DNA of 64,000 nucleotides from positions 1 through 64,000 of the forward strand of contig CAZJFG010000002.1 in assembly GCA_964545385.1 (NCBI GenBank), given 5' to 3'. The stretch is from GCA-002780795 sp964545385. GTDB taxonomy: Bacteria; Patescibacteriota; Microgenomatia; UBA1406; GWC2-37-13. The translations under genes and the position numbers were made by a program. The notes beneath the pieces were generated by a model that searched no databases, was not told where the DNA came from, and worked only from the letters and a program-made list of their open reading frames with translations. Within the stretch, counting starts at the first letter, position 1. Each line of letters begins with the position of its first letter. Below, piece by piece: positions 25,642 to 34,840 of this stretch.

Positions 25642-26211
25642 ATGGAACCTGCGGAATTTGGAAAAAAAATAGTTAACAGAATTTATAATATTTTTTTAGA
25701 ATTCGAGGTTTTTTTACTTCATATTATCGGTCTTATACCTATTCATCATTTGCGCCGTTTTTTTTATCGCTTGGCCGGAATGAAAATTGGCAAAGGTTCG
25801 ACTATCCATACAGGCACCCGTTTTTATGACCCAAAGAATATTAGAATTGGTCAAGATACGATCGTTGGTGAAAGAGCGGTTTTGGACGGTCGGGAGAAAC
25901 TTATTATTGGCAATCACGTTGCTTTGGCAAGTGAAGTGATGATTTACAACAGCGAACATAGTGTGGAAGATATAAATTTTGCTGCTAAAGATGCACCGGT
26001 TGAGATTGAAGACTATTGTTTTATTGGACCTCGTGCGATTATTTTACCAGGAGTTAAAATTGGAAAAGGAGCGGTCGTTGGAGCAGGAGCCGTTGTTACC
26101 AAAGAAATTCCGCCTTTTGCAATAGTTGGTGGTGTTCCGGCAAAGATTATCGGTGAGCGAAAAAATAAAAATCTTTCTTACCGACTTGGTAGGGCAAGAT
26201 GGTTTAGGTAA
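25642..26211 (+). CDS. Acyltransferase with left-handed beta-helix (hexapeptide repeats)
   Basis: 189 residues from the ATG at 25642. After an amphipathic N-terminal helix the hexapeptide repeat region starts at MKIGKGSTIHTGTRFYDP and runs through IRIGQDTIVGERAVLDGR, VALASEVMIYNSEHSV and KIGKGAVVGAGAVVTKEIPP, ending with the typical PFAIVGGVPAKIIGER. The catalytic histidine is probably in NSEH. These trimeric enzymes O-acetylate sugars or other surface metabolites. Downstream are envelope genes. Confidence 0.9.
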   Translation: MEPAEFGKKIVNRIYNIFLEFEVFLLHIIGLIPIHHLRRFFYRLAGMKIGKGSTIHTGTRFYDPKNIRIGQDTIVGERAVLDGREKLIIGNHVALASEVMIYNSEHSVEDINFAAKDAPVEIEDYCFIGPRAIILPGVKIGKGAVVGAGAVVTKEIPPFAIVGGVPAKIIGERKNKNLSYRLGRARWFR

Positions 26212-26220
26212 ATAAGTTTT

Positions 26221-26919
26221 ATGAAATTCCTTAGCAAAATTATTTTTTTTATTTTTGTTCTTCTTAGTGCAGGTACCGTTTATTGGAAGATTTCTTCTCT
26301 CCCTAAAAAAAGTAATAGTTTGAATTACAAACTTGACCAAACAGCAGGACAAGTCGTTTATCCAACATCTACAGAGAAGGCACGAGCGACCCCTATGAAA
26401 CCAAAAACTTCGGCCATAGATAAAAAATGGCCGGATCCAAGGCCAACGGCAACTCTAACAGAAGATATACAAGAATGGGGGAAAGCCACTCAACTTTCCG
26501 AGCATACCTGGACGATGAAGGTCGGATTTGACGACCGTATGGCAACTCCTGAGGAAATTTTTACAGCATTAAACAATTATAGAAGGCAACACAATCGTGA
26601 AGCTTTGGTTTGGGATGACAAGCTGGCTGCTTTTGCCAAGTCAAGAGCGGTTACTTTCACAGGCCTTGGCAAAACCGACGAACATGCAGGATTTATTAGT
26701 TATACCAATAATATTGACAACGTTAAAACTTTAGGTTTTTGGTCTTTGGGTGAAAACTCAAGTTATGGATATAGACTAACTGGAGTTCATCTTATTGAAT
26801 GGGTTTATGCCGGTGATGAGGGTCATAATTCCAATCAACTAAGCCCTGACTGGAGCCATGTTGGAATTGGAGTCGATGGAGAACAAACCGACATTATTTT
26901 CGGCGGAAATAAAATGTAG
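26221..26919 (+). CDS. CAP/SCP-like secreted protein
   Basis: 232 residues. N-terminal TM/signal segment (6-23), a Pro/Thr/Lys-rich linker to about 110, then a CAP domain: FTALNNYRRQHNREALVWDD, LAAFAKSRAVTF, DEHAGF, SLGENSSYG and SPDWSHVGIGVDGEQTDIIF. The histidines and glutamates of the CAP cavity are recognisable (DEHAG, GEN, WSHVGIG). Related proteins are secreted and of varied or unknown function. It ends one base before the convergent VanW gene. Confidence 0.86.
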   Translation: MKFLSKIIFFIFVLLSAGTVYWKISSLPKKSNSLNYKLDQTAGQVVYPTSTEKARATPMKPKTSAIDKKWPDPRPTATLTEDIQEWGKATQLSEHTWTMKVGFDDRMATPEEIFTALNNYRRQHNREALVWDDKLAAFAKSRAVTFTGLGKTDEHAGFISYTNNIDNVKTLGFWSLGENSSYGYRLTGVHLIEWVYAGDEGHNSNQLSPDWSHVGIGVDGEQTDIIFGGNKM

Positions 26920-26920
26920 G

Positions 26921-28312
26921 CTAATCGGCAGTGCCGACTAGGTAAACTGCTTGCCAAGGTTTATAGCTTGAGTAAAAACTATCTTCTTTAACAGTTCCGT
27001 CGGCATAGGTTACTTTGTAGGTAAAGTTTGCCTTACCGCCCCAGGCAGCAAAATCAACCTGTTTGATGACGCCTTTTTTTAAAGTCGGTTCATCCTGATA
27101 GAGAGATTCGGGTGGTGCTTGGACATCCCATAGAACTGGTGTTGAAATCTCAACTTTGCGATTGTCTTTTTTTCCGTAAAATCTAAAGTATAGGAGGTTA
27201 TTGTTTTCATCGACCTTAGTTTGAATAAGGATATATGCAGGCGTATCATTCTTAATTTTAAGATCAACAGAAGGTGAAAACACCGTGGCATCAAGACCAG
27301 GCTTGGCATCGTTTTCATAATAGCCTACTCGGTAAGCATGAGGGTGGCGTTCGATAATAGGCAATCCACTGTTTAAGGCGGCGCGAAAAAGAGTAGTTGA
27401 AACTTGACAGATACCGCCGCCGTCTCCTAAAATAGTTTTTCCGGCTTTAATAATGTAAGCCTGTTTATAGCCAGTTGACGCCGAAATATCGCCAATCGTA
27501 TCGTTAAAAGAAAAAATTTTATCTTTTGGGATCAAAATTCCGTTGAATTTCGAAGCAGCCAAAATTATATTATAGACTCTTTCCTCTATAGAGTGAGTAT
27601 AGTCTGATTTACCTTCTCCAATAAGTTCTTCTATACCATAATTATTTGCTTTAGCAAGAGTAATCTCTGGCTCGATCATCTTACTTTTTACAACGACAAC
27701 GACATTGTTTACTTTTTTATTTTTTAAACCATAAATCTTAGTATCAAAATCGTCAAGAAACTGTGAAGAGAGGATTTGCCGACCAAATTCCTCCTGGCGG
27801 AAACTAAGAACTTTATTGTCTTCAAATTGAAACAACGCATTTTTAGCAGGCTTGTTGTAACTTTCTTCAAGGCGGGTTAGGTTTTCTTTTATTTCATCTT
27901 TATCATAGTCAAGGCTTGAATTAATCTGAAACGATTGATTAAGAAAAACAGTTGCGATTTTTTGATAGTACTTTGAAGCAAGATTTGAAGATCGGCCTAT
28001 CAAGTAAGCTCTTTCCGCCAAACCCTCACTGTCGTAATGAAGATTAATTTGCTCTCCGGACAAAGTGGCAACCGGACTATCCTCAAAAATAATAGTAAAT
28101 TTGATTTTTTTTAAATCGTCATTTTTTTGCTGAAAATACTGAACGATGTTGGCTTTGCTTTTTTTGCCGAAGTTTATATTGTCAATATAAACATTGGGGT
28201 AGAGTTTGTCTTGAAAAGTTTTTTCCGCATCTGTAAAAAACTTTGCAAAAACAAGCAGGAAAAAAAATAGTAAGTAAAAAAAAATCCTGATAAGCTTCTT
28301 ATATGCTATCAT
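26921..28312 (-). CDS. VanW family protein with putative peptidoglycan-binding domain
   Basis: 463 residues from the ATG at 28312 (MIAYKKLIRIFF); this start places the TM helix at 8-25, while the ATG at 28354 would add a second hydrophobic stretch and overlap the divergent gene. Residues about 40-230 resemble the YoaR-type putative peptidoglycan-binding domain; the VanW domain follows with DGGGICQVSTTLFRAALNSG, ERHPHAYRVGYYENDAKPGL and DATVFSPSVDLKIKND. The function of VanW is not settled; family members are exported envelope proteins linked with peptidoglycan. Confidence 0.86.
   Translation of the reverse strand: MIAYKKLIRIFFYLLFFFLLVFAKFFTDAEKTFQDKLYPNVYIDNINFGKKSKANIVQYFQQKNDDLKKIKFTIIFEDSPVATLSGEQINLHYDSEGLAERAYLIGRSSNLASKYYQKIATVFLNQSFQINSSLDYDKDEIKENLTRLEESYNKPAKNALFQFEDNKVLSFRQEEFGRQILSSQFLDDFDTKIYGLKNKKVNNVVVVVKSKMIEPEITLAKANNYGIEELIGEGKSDYTHSIEERVYNIILAASKFNGILIPKDKIFSFNDTIGDISASTGYKQAYIIKAGKTILGDGGGICQVSTTLFRAALNSGLPIIERHPHAYRVGYYENDAKPGLDATVFSPSVDLKIKNDTPAYILIQTKVDENNNLLYFRFYGKKDNRKVEISTPVLWDVQAPPESLYQDEPTLKKGVIKQVDFAAWGGKANFTYKVTYADGTVKEDSFYSSYKPWQAVYLVGTAD
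28307..28312 (+). promoter_or_regulatory. -10 element of the solute-binding protein gene
   Basis: TATCAT ends six bases before the ATG at 28319. It overlaps the start codon of the divergent VanW gene; on the minus strand another TATCAT (plus 28323-28328) lies ten bases before that ATG. The two promoters face outwards through each other's start codons. Confidence 0.42.
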
Positions 28313-28318
28313 AGATAT

Positions 28319-29776
28319 ATGGATGATAATAAACAAAATCCTGTAGAAAATCAAACCTCAGTTTCTCAACCGACGCCTACTTTTCAAGTCGAAGAGGTAG
28401 CGCCAGATGTAACTACTCCGACAAATAAAGATGTCAGTCAAGTAAACCCGGAAGTTCTCAATACTCCTCCGCCACCGATGTTTAAGGAAAACAAAAAAAA
28501 ATATATTATTGTTGCTGGAACAGCTGTTGCCTTTTTCATTTTTATTATTATCGTTTTTCGTCTGATTTCTGGTAAAAAAACAACGGCAAATTCAATTAAA
28601 CTTACCTATTGGAGTTTATGGGAAGACAAACAGGTTTTTGACCCATTAATACAAGCCTATGAGAAAGAAAATCCGAAAGTAACAATTGATTATCAAAAAA
28701 TATCAAAAGAAGATTATAAAGATAGACTCTTGGCTCGAGGTGAAAAAGGTACAGGTCCAGATATTTTTAGTTTTCATAATACTTGGTTACCGGAAATAAA
28801 AAATATGGTGGCAGCTCTGCCCAAAAGCGTGATGACGAACGCTGAGTTCGAAAAAACTTTTTATAAAATTCATCAGACGGATTTAAAAGTTGATAATGAC
28901 TACTATGGAATTCCTTTGACAATTGACGGTTTGGTTTTAATTTACAACGACAGTCTTTTAAAAAAAGCAGGACTTTCTACACCGCCAGCCAACTGGGACG
29001 AAATGGTTGATGCTGTTGCTAAGCTTACCGTCAAGGATAATAATAACCAAATTATTACTTCTGGTATTGCTTTGGGGACAGCAACAAATGTTGAGCATTA
29101 TTCAGATATTTTTGGACTTTTACTTATTCAAAATGGCGGGAGTTTAACGGCTTTGGATCAAGCTGAGGCTGCAGAAGCACTTGAAAGCTACCGAAAATTT
29201 GCCGAAGCACCAAATGATTTTTGGAGCGATGTTATGCCAAATTCAATAGTAGCTTTTGCCCAGGAAAAAGTAGCTATGATAATTGCCCCTTCTTGGGAAG
29301 TCTTAACTATAAAAAATATTAACCCCGATATTAGTGTCAAAACGGCAACAATTCCTGTTGTTCCTGGTGGCAAATTGGTTTCTTTGGCAACCTACTGGGT
29401 GGAAGGGGTTTCTCGATACAGTAAAAATCAAACAGAAGCCTGGAAATTTTTAAAGTATCTATCGGAAAAAGAAAACCAAACAAAGTTATATCAGGTCCAG
29501 AGTCAATTAAGACCATTTGGACAACCTTACTCAAGGGTGGATCTGGGGTCGCTTCTTGCTCAGAATCAATATCTAGGTGCAGTGATTAAACAAGCTGATT
29601 ACTACGTTTCTTTACCTCTTGCCTCAAGAACATACGATAATGGATTAAATGACGAAATCATAAAATATATTGAAAACGCAATAAATGCAACAGCTCAAGG
29701 AACATCTTATTCTCAAGCTTTAAAACAGGCCAAGGAGGGGATTGATCAGGTTTTATCAAAATACAGTATTAAGTAA
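28319..29776 (+). CDS. Membrane-anchored extracellular solute-binding protein (ABC type, family 1)
   Basis: 485 residues. Residues 1-60 are Pro/Thr/Gln-rich and likely cytoplasmic, a TM helix spans about 62-82 (IIVAGTAVAFFIFIIIVFRL), and the rest is a bilobed binding protein: KLTYWSLWEDKQVFDPLIQA, YEKENPKVTIDYQKIS, GTGPDIFSFHNTWLPEI and YGIPLTIDGLVLIYND, with TYWVEGVSRYSKNQTEAWKF late. Family members bind sugars and deliver them to ABC importers. No permease or ATPase gene is adjacent. The TM anchor replaces the lipoprotein signal used by most monoderm bacteria. Confidence 0.88.
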   Translation: MDDNKQNPVENQTSVSQPTPTFQVEEVAPDVTTPTNKDVSQVNPEVLNTPPPPMFKENKKKYIIVAGTAVAFFIFIIIVFRLISGKKTTANSIKLTYWSLWEDKQVFDPLIQAYEKENPKVTIDYQKISKEDYKDRLLARGEKGTGPDIFSFHNTWLPEIKNMVAALPKSVMTNAEFEKTFYKIHQTDLKVDNDYYGIPLTIDGLVLIYNDSLLKKAGLSTPPANWDEMVDAVAKLTVKDNNNQIITSGIALGTATNVEHYSDIFGLLLIQNGGSLTALDQAEAAEALESYRKFAEAPNDFWSDVMPNSIVAFAQEKVAMIIAPSWEVLTIKNINPDISVKTATIPVVPGGKLVSLATYWVEGVSRYSKNQTEAWKFLKYLSEKENQTKLYQVQSQLRPFGQPYSRVDLGSLLAQNQYLGAVIKQADYYVSLPLASRTYDNGLNDEIIKYIENAINATAQGTSYSQALKQAKEGIDQVLSKYSIK

Positions 29777-29791
29777 TATAAAATTATACTT

Positions 29792-31822
29792 ATGAAGTTT
29801 CCATTTTTTCAAACGGCTAAAAACAACAGTCCTTATCTGGGATTACTTTTGAAGGAAGATCAAGGAATAGCTATTATTATTAATACAAAAAATAATGTTG
29901 AGGCGATTTCTAATTTTGAAAAATTTAACTATTCAAACGGTTGGGAAAATATAGCAGACGATATTGACGAAGTTCTTTATAGGTTGGAATCAAAATACAA
30001 AATTCATTTTGAAAAAACAATTTTATTCGTCTACTCCCATTTGATCGATGAAAAAACCAATCAGATAAAAAAAACCTATTATCAGAAAATAAAAAACTTA
30101 ATTAAGGACCTTGAATTAAAACCTTTGGGATTTATTGATTGTCGTGATGCTGTCGTAAGAGCACTTGAGCAGAAAGATGAAAACAAACTAACAGGAATAA
30201 TTGTTGAACTTGATAAAAATAGTCTGGCCGTTTTTATTTATAAAGCGGGTCAAATTTCTTTTGCTAAGACGGTTACAAGAACAAATAATATTGTTGAAGA
30301 TCTAAATTCAGTTTTTGATGAAATTAAGGGAAGGATTTTACTGCCGGCAAGAATTATTTTGTATAACTCAAAGGAGCTTGATTTAGAGGTTACAAAAATA
30401 ATAAGTTATCGCTGGTCCAGTGACGTGTTTATTCAATTGCCAAGAGTAGAAATTGTTCAGGAAAAAAATATTATCCAAAATTTAGCAGTTCTTTTTAAAG
30501 AACAAATAAGACCAGAAAGAGCTTCTATTGAAAATACTGCGTCAAAAGAGGAAGCTGCGGGTTTTGTCATTGGTAAAGATATAAAAGACGAGAAACGGTA
30601 TCAATCACAGATTAAAAAAAATAAACTGCCTGTAGTTACTTTTAAGAATATTTTCGGAAATATATCTTTTACTAATTTTAAAATTCCATTTATCAAAAAA
30701 AAATGGCAGAAAAAATTCTTAATAATTATTTGTGTTTTGATTGTTTTAACCGCTTTAGTATTAAACGAATATTTTTTTCACAAGGCAAAGATTGAAGTTT
30801 ATGTTCCAAGCAATATTTTAAAAAAAACACTTGATTTGACAGCCGGAAAAAGCGGTGACGTTGATCTTAAAATTACGCCGGTTAAAAAAATATGGGATGT
30901 TTCTGTATCAAAAAGTACTACCGGTACAAAAAATATTGGTGATCCGGCAACAGGCGAAGTTACTTTATATAATTACAATAAAGAAACCACTTTTGCTAAA
31001 GGAACTAAAATCACTGTAGGTGGAATTACATTCATTCTTGACGATGAAGCAAAAGTAGCTTCGGCCTCACTTACGAGTGACGGTTCGGCAAAGCTTCCCG
31101 GGAAAGCAAAAGCAAAAATTACAGCTTCGGTTATCGGTACGGAAGGTAATCTGCCCAAAGGACAAACTTTTCAGATAGAAGGTCTTGATCCAGATATATA
31201 TTTTGCTAAAAACGAATCAGATTTCAGTGGCGGTTCAGCAAAAAAAGTAACCGTTGTTTCAGAAGAAGATATTAAAGATTTGAAATCCGAAATTATTGCC
31301 AAAGTAAAGCAGGAGAAACCCAATAATTTTAATTTAAAAAGTGACGAAAAAATAATTAACCAGTTGACAACAACCGATCTGACCGACGAGAATTGTTCGA
31401 AAGAATTGGGTGAAGAGGCAAGTACGGTTACTCTTACTGCCAAAGCAGAAACAACTGTGTTTATTTATAGTAAATCGGAATTGCTTGATATTATATATAA
31501 AAATTTACAAAATAATTTAAAAACAGGTTTTACACTTGATAAGAAAAAGATTAGTTATCAAATTGAGGATGTTGAGGTAAATAAGAATAATATTAACCTC
31601 AAAATTGCCGTTGAAGGAAAATCCATAAAAACGCTTGAAAAAGACGATGTTATTAAAAAACTACTTGGTAAAAACGAAGAAAATATTGGAGAGCTTCTGA
31701 AGAAAGATTTTGACATTACGGGTTTTAAAAAAACCCAAGAACAATCTCTTGCAATTCCTTTTTACAAAAATCTTTTACCTTTTTTTCCAAAAAACTTTGA
31801 GGTTGAAATTGATAGTTTATAA
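29792..31822 (+). CDS. Actin-like (PilM-like) domain fused to baseplate-J-like domain
   Basis: 676 residues in three parts. Residues 1-250 have the strand pattern of an actin-like/PilM fold (SPYLGLLLKEDQGIAIIINT and LTGIIVELDKNSLAVFIYKA); this is an inference without clear ATP motifs. A TM helix lies at about 310-330 (FLIIICVLIVLTALVLNEYF). The extracytoplasmic part contains a baseplate-J/gp47-like region: GDPATGEVTLYNYNKETTFA, KGTKITVGGITFIL and VIGTEGNLPKGQTFQIEG. Proteins with this layout occur in Patescibacteria; their role is unknown. It is followed directly by the sortase gene and could be a trans-membrane link between a cytoplasmic actin-like domain and a surface structure. Confidence 0.72.
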   Translation: MKFPFFQTAKNNSPYLGLLLKEDQGIAIIINTKNNVEAISNFEKFNYSNGWENIADDIDEVLYRLESKYKIHFEKTILFVYSHLIDEKTNQIKKTYYQKIKNLIKDLELKPLGFIDCRDAVVRALEQKDENKLTGIIVELDKNSLAVFIYKAGQISFAKTVTRTNNIVEDLNSVFDEIKGRILLPARIILYNSKELDLEVTKIISYRWSSDVFIQLPRVEIVQEKNIIQNLAVLFKEQIRPERASIENTASKEEAAGFVIGKDIKDEKRYQSQIKKNKLPVVTFKNIFGNISFTNFKIPFIKKKWQKKFLIIICVLIVLTALVLNEYFFHKAKIEVYVPSNILKKTLDLTAGKSGDVDLKITPVKKIWDVSVSKSTTGTKNIGDPATGEVTLYNYNKETTFAKGTKITVGGITFILDDEAKVASASLTSDGSAKLPGKAKAKITASVIGTEGNLPKGQTFQIEGLDPDIYFAKNESDFSGGSAKKVTVVSEEDIKDLKSEIIAKVKQEKPNNFNLKSDEKIINQLTTTDLTDENCSKELGEEASTVTLTAKAETTVFIYSKSELLDIIYKNLQNNLKTGFTLDKKKISYQIEDVEVNKNNINLKIAVEGKSIKTLEKDDVIKKLLGKNEENIGELLKKDFDITGFKKTQEQSLAIPFYKNLLPFFPKNFEVEIDSL

Positions 31823-31828
31823 TTTGAT

Positions 31829-32575
31829 ATGGCCTTGTACGTCTATCTGAAAAAAGACAACTCTGCTAAAAGGAAAGCGGTCAGCTATCTTTCCTACATT
31901 TCTTTGACTATTGGTGCTTTATTGCTTTTTTGGTCTTTTTATCCGATTTTGTCTTTTGAAGTTTATTCGCGAATTTTTATGAAAAACAATGTTCAGTCAC
32001 CGGTACCAAAATCAACGACAACTCGTTCCTTGGAACAAGGATCCTCGGTCCTTGGCACAAACAGTGTTTTTTCCAACAATTTACGGGATTTTACCGATGT
32101 TAAACTTTGGTTCCCTTCAACCTCACAGACAAAGAACAAAACAAATTTTGCTATAAAAGAATATAAACTCTCAATTCCCAAAATAAACATTAATGATGCG
32201 AAAGTAGTTGTTAATGGTGAAGATCTTTCCAAAAGTCTTGTCCAATTTTTAGCTCAATCCCTTCCAGGAGAATATGGAAACATTATTATTTTCGGTCATT
32301 CAACATTGCCTCAACTTTACAATCCTAAAGACTATAAAACTATCTTTACCTATCTTCCGTCCTTGGATAGAAAAGACAATATTTATTTGAAAGTAGGTGA
32401 TGTTTCATATGAGTATAAAATTTACGATATGTTTGTAGTTGATCCTGACGAAGTTTCTGTTCTTGAACAAAATAGCAGTGCTAGTTATCTTACGCTGATT
32501 ACCTGTGTGCCTCCAGGCACTTATTGGAAAAGGCTTGTAATTAAGGCAAAACTAACCAAACTGCCCGTTGAATAA
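31829..32575 (+). CDS. Sortase
   Basis: 248 residues. N-terminal TM helix at about 19-40, a low-complexity linker, then the sortase beta-barrel. The catalytic triad is visible: H157 (IIIFGHSTLPQL), C226 (YLTLITCVPPG, the TLxTC box) and R235 (YWKRLVIKAKL). Sortases cleave LPxTG-like signals and attach proteins to the wall or to pilins. Candidate substrates here are the LPDTG protein at 21228 and possibly the protein at 19287. It starts six bases after the baseplate-J-like gene, so they are co-transcribed. Confidence 0.9.
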   Translation: MALYVYLKKDNSAKRKAVSYLSYISLTIGALLLFWSFYPILSFEVYSRIFMKNNVQSPVPKSTTTRSLEQGSSVLGTNSVFSNNLRDFTDVKLWFPSTSQTKNKTNFAIKEYKLSIPKININDAKVVVNGEDLSKSLVQFLAQSLPGEYGNIIIFGHSTLPQLYNPKDYKTIFTYLPSLDRKDNIYLKVGDVSYEYKIYDMFVVDPDEVSVLEQNSSASYLTLITCVPPGTYWKRLVIKAKLTKLPVE

Positions 32576-32590
32576 ACCTATAATATCTGC

Positions 32591-32596
32591 TAAAAT
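32591..32596 (+). promoter_or_regulatory. -10 element of the PBP gene, leaderless position
   Basis: TAAAAT ends six bases before the ATG at 32603. Confidence 0.45.
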
Positions 32597-32602
32597 ATCA
32601 AG

Positions 32603-34840
32603 ATGAAATTCATCCGTAGTCTTGAGAATTTTTGTTTTAAAATAATCTTTTTTTTAGTAAACTTCATTATTTTAATCGGTGAGTCAGTCCAGAAAATATT
32701 TCTTTTTCTTAAACAATCCATTTTCCGTTTATTTTCGCATTTTGCCAGAGGTATCTTATATTTAATAAAAAAGATAAGGTCGCTTAAAATATCAATAAAA
32801 TTTCCCAAAATAAAATTAAAGATTAAATTGCCACGATTGCCGCATTTTGTTTCTTTAAAATTTAAGTTCTTTTCCTTAGGTGTGGCTATTACTTTGGGCC
32901 TAGTTTTTATTTATCAAAGTTATATTTTTGTAAAAAACCTTCCGTCGCCAACCAATATCGGCAAAATCAATTATTCCTTAACGAGTCATATTTATGACAG
33001 AAATGGTAATCTTCTATATGAGATCTATCGTGATCAGAATAGAACACCAATTAAACTAAGCGATCTTCCCGATTATGTAATAAAAGCAACAGTCGCCGCC
33101 GAAGACAAAGATTTTTATCACCATAAAGGGATATCTTTAGTCGGCGGAATTTTTAGGGCGGTTAAAGACATGATTTCCCATAAAGGTTTGCAGGGCGGTT
33201 CAACTATTACTCAGCAACTGGTTAAAACCGCCTTATTGACTCCCGAACGCACCATTGATCGAAAAATAAAAGAAATAATTTTGGCGCTTTGGGCCGAGAA
33301 ACTTTATACCAAAAACCAAATTCTTGAGATGTATTTAAATCAAGTGCCTTATGGTGGCGCAGCCTATGGAATTGAAGAGGCGGCCAGGATATATTTTGGC
33401 AAATCAGCCAAAGACCTGAGTTTGGAAGAGTCGGCAACCTTGGCCGGACTGCCACAAGCACCAAGCGTTTACTCTCCACACAGTAATCCACGGGCTGCAA
33501 TTGGTCGTCGTAACACCGTGCTTCGATCAATGTATGAGTTGAAGATGATCGATAAAAAAAAATATGAGTCGGCAATTAAAAAAAAACTCGTCACCAATCC
33601 GCCAAAGACTACGATTAAAGCACCTCATTTCGTTTTTTATGTTCGTGGACAGCTTGAAGATGTTTTTGGGATAAAGGAGATTGAGGAAGGAGGACTAAAG
33701 GTAATAACAACCTTGGACTTGAACATTCAAAAAGAGGCGGAGAAAATTCTTCAAGAGGAAATTGACAAATTGAAAAATCTTAACGTAACCAATGGTGCAA
33801 TTTTAGTAACACGGCCAAGTACCGGTGAAATTTTAGCCATGGTCGGTTCGGTTGATTATTTTGCCAACTCAAACGGCGCTTTTAATGTGACAACCGCTCT
33901 TCGGCAACCAGGATCTTCCATTAAGCCAATCATGTATTCTTTAGCACTTGAAAAAGGAATAACCGCCGCAACTATTTTAGACGACAGCCCGGTTGTTTTT
34001 AATATCGCGGGAAGCGAACCTTATCGACCGGTCAACTACGACAATAAATATCATGGAAAAATTCCTCTTCGTTATGCTCTTGCAAATTCCTACAATATTC
34101 CGGCCGTTCGAACTTTATCGATGATTGGCGTTGACAATTTTATAAACCATGCAAAAAATATGGGCATTACGACGTGGACCGACTCAACGCGCTATGGACT
34201 TTCTTTGACTCTTGGCGGAGGTGAAGTGCGAATGGTTGATATGGCTGTAGCATTCGGAGTTTTAGCCAATGAAGGAAAAAAAACAGATCTTAAAAGCTGG
34301 ATAAAGATCGAAGATGTTGCCGGTCGTATTCTTTCCGAAGCCAGTCCACATAGCGAACAGATTCTAGATAAGAATGTCGCATTTATTATTTCTGATATTT
34401 TGTCGGACAGTTTTGCCAGACAATGGGCTTTTGGCCCAAACTCGGCGCTTGAAATTCCGGGTTATAAAGTGGCGGTTAAAACCGGTACGACTAACGATAT
34501 GAAAGACAACTGGACAATAGGATATACGCCTGATTTTTTAGTTGCGGTTTGGGTGGGCAACAACGACAGCTCGCCGATGAACCCTTATCTTACGTCCGGA
34601 ATTACCGGTGCCGCACCAATATGGAATCGGGTAATGACAAGCCTATTAAAAAACTATACCAGCGGTAAAACTTGGTATCAAAAGCCGGATAATATTGTTG
34701 AGAAAAACTGTTATTTTGGCCGTAAAGAATATTTTATTAAGGGAACCGAGGATAAAGTAAATTGCCAAGGTCCGATTTTAAACCAAATTCCGACGCCGAC
34801 TCCTGAAGGATATCGTGACGGATATAAAACTAGCCAGTAA
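32603..34840 (+). CDS. Class A penicillin-binding protein (transglycosylase/transpeptidase)
   Basis: 745 residues; builds and cross-links peptidoglycan. The N-terminal 110 residues are unusual: a hydrophobic helix at 11-27, a long Lys/Ile/Phe-rich stretch and then a TM helix at 89-106. The GT51 domain follows with E167 in TVAAEDKDFYHHKGIS and GGSTITQQLVKTALLTPERT. The transpeptidase domain has SSIK (438-441) as the active-site box, SYN in LANSYNIPAV, and KTG in VAVKTGTTNDMKDNW. A Thr/Pro-rich tail ends the protein. It overlaps the convergent serS by 11 bases. Confidence 0.94.
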   Translation: MKFIRSLENFCFKIIFFLVNFIILIGESVQKIFLFLKQSIFRLFSHFARGILYLIKKIRSLKISIKFPKIKLKIKLPRLPHFVSLKFKFFSLGVAITLGLVFIYQSYIFVKNLPSPTNIGKINYSLTSHIYDRNGNLLYEIYRDQNRTPIKLSDLPDYVIKATVAAEDKDFYHHKGISLVGGIFRAVKDMISHKGLQGGSTITQQLVKTALLTPERTIDRKIKEIILALWAEKLYTKNQILEMYLNQVPYGGAAYGIEEAARIYFGKSAKDLSLEESATLAGLPQAPSVYSPHSNPRAAIGRRNTVLRSMYELKMIDKKKYESAIKKKLVTNPPKTTIKAPHFVFYVRGQLEDVFGIKEIEEGGLKVITTLDLNIQKEAEKILQEEIDKLKNLNVTNGAILVTRPSTGEILAMVGSVDYFANSNGAFNVTTALRQPGSSIKPIMYSLALEKGITAATILDDSPVVFNIAGSEPYRPVNYDNKYHGKIPLRYALANSYNIPAVRTLSMIGVDNFINHAKNMGITTWTDSTRYGLSLTLGGGEVRMVDMAVAFGVLANEGKKTDLKSWIKIEDVAGRILSEASPHSEQILDKNVAFIISDILSDSFARQWAFGPNSALEIPGYKVAVKTGTTNDMKDNWTIGYTPDFLVAVWVGNNDSSPMNPYLTSGITGAAPIWNRVMTSLLKNYTSGKTWYQKPDNIVEKNCYFGRKEYFIKGTEDKVNCQGPILNQIPTPTPEGYRDGYKTSQ

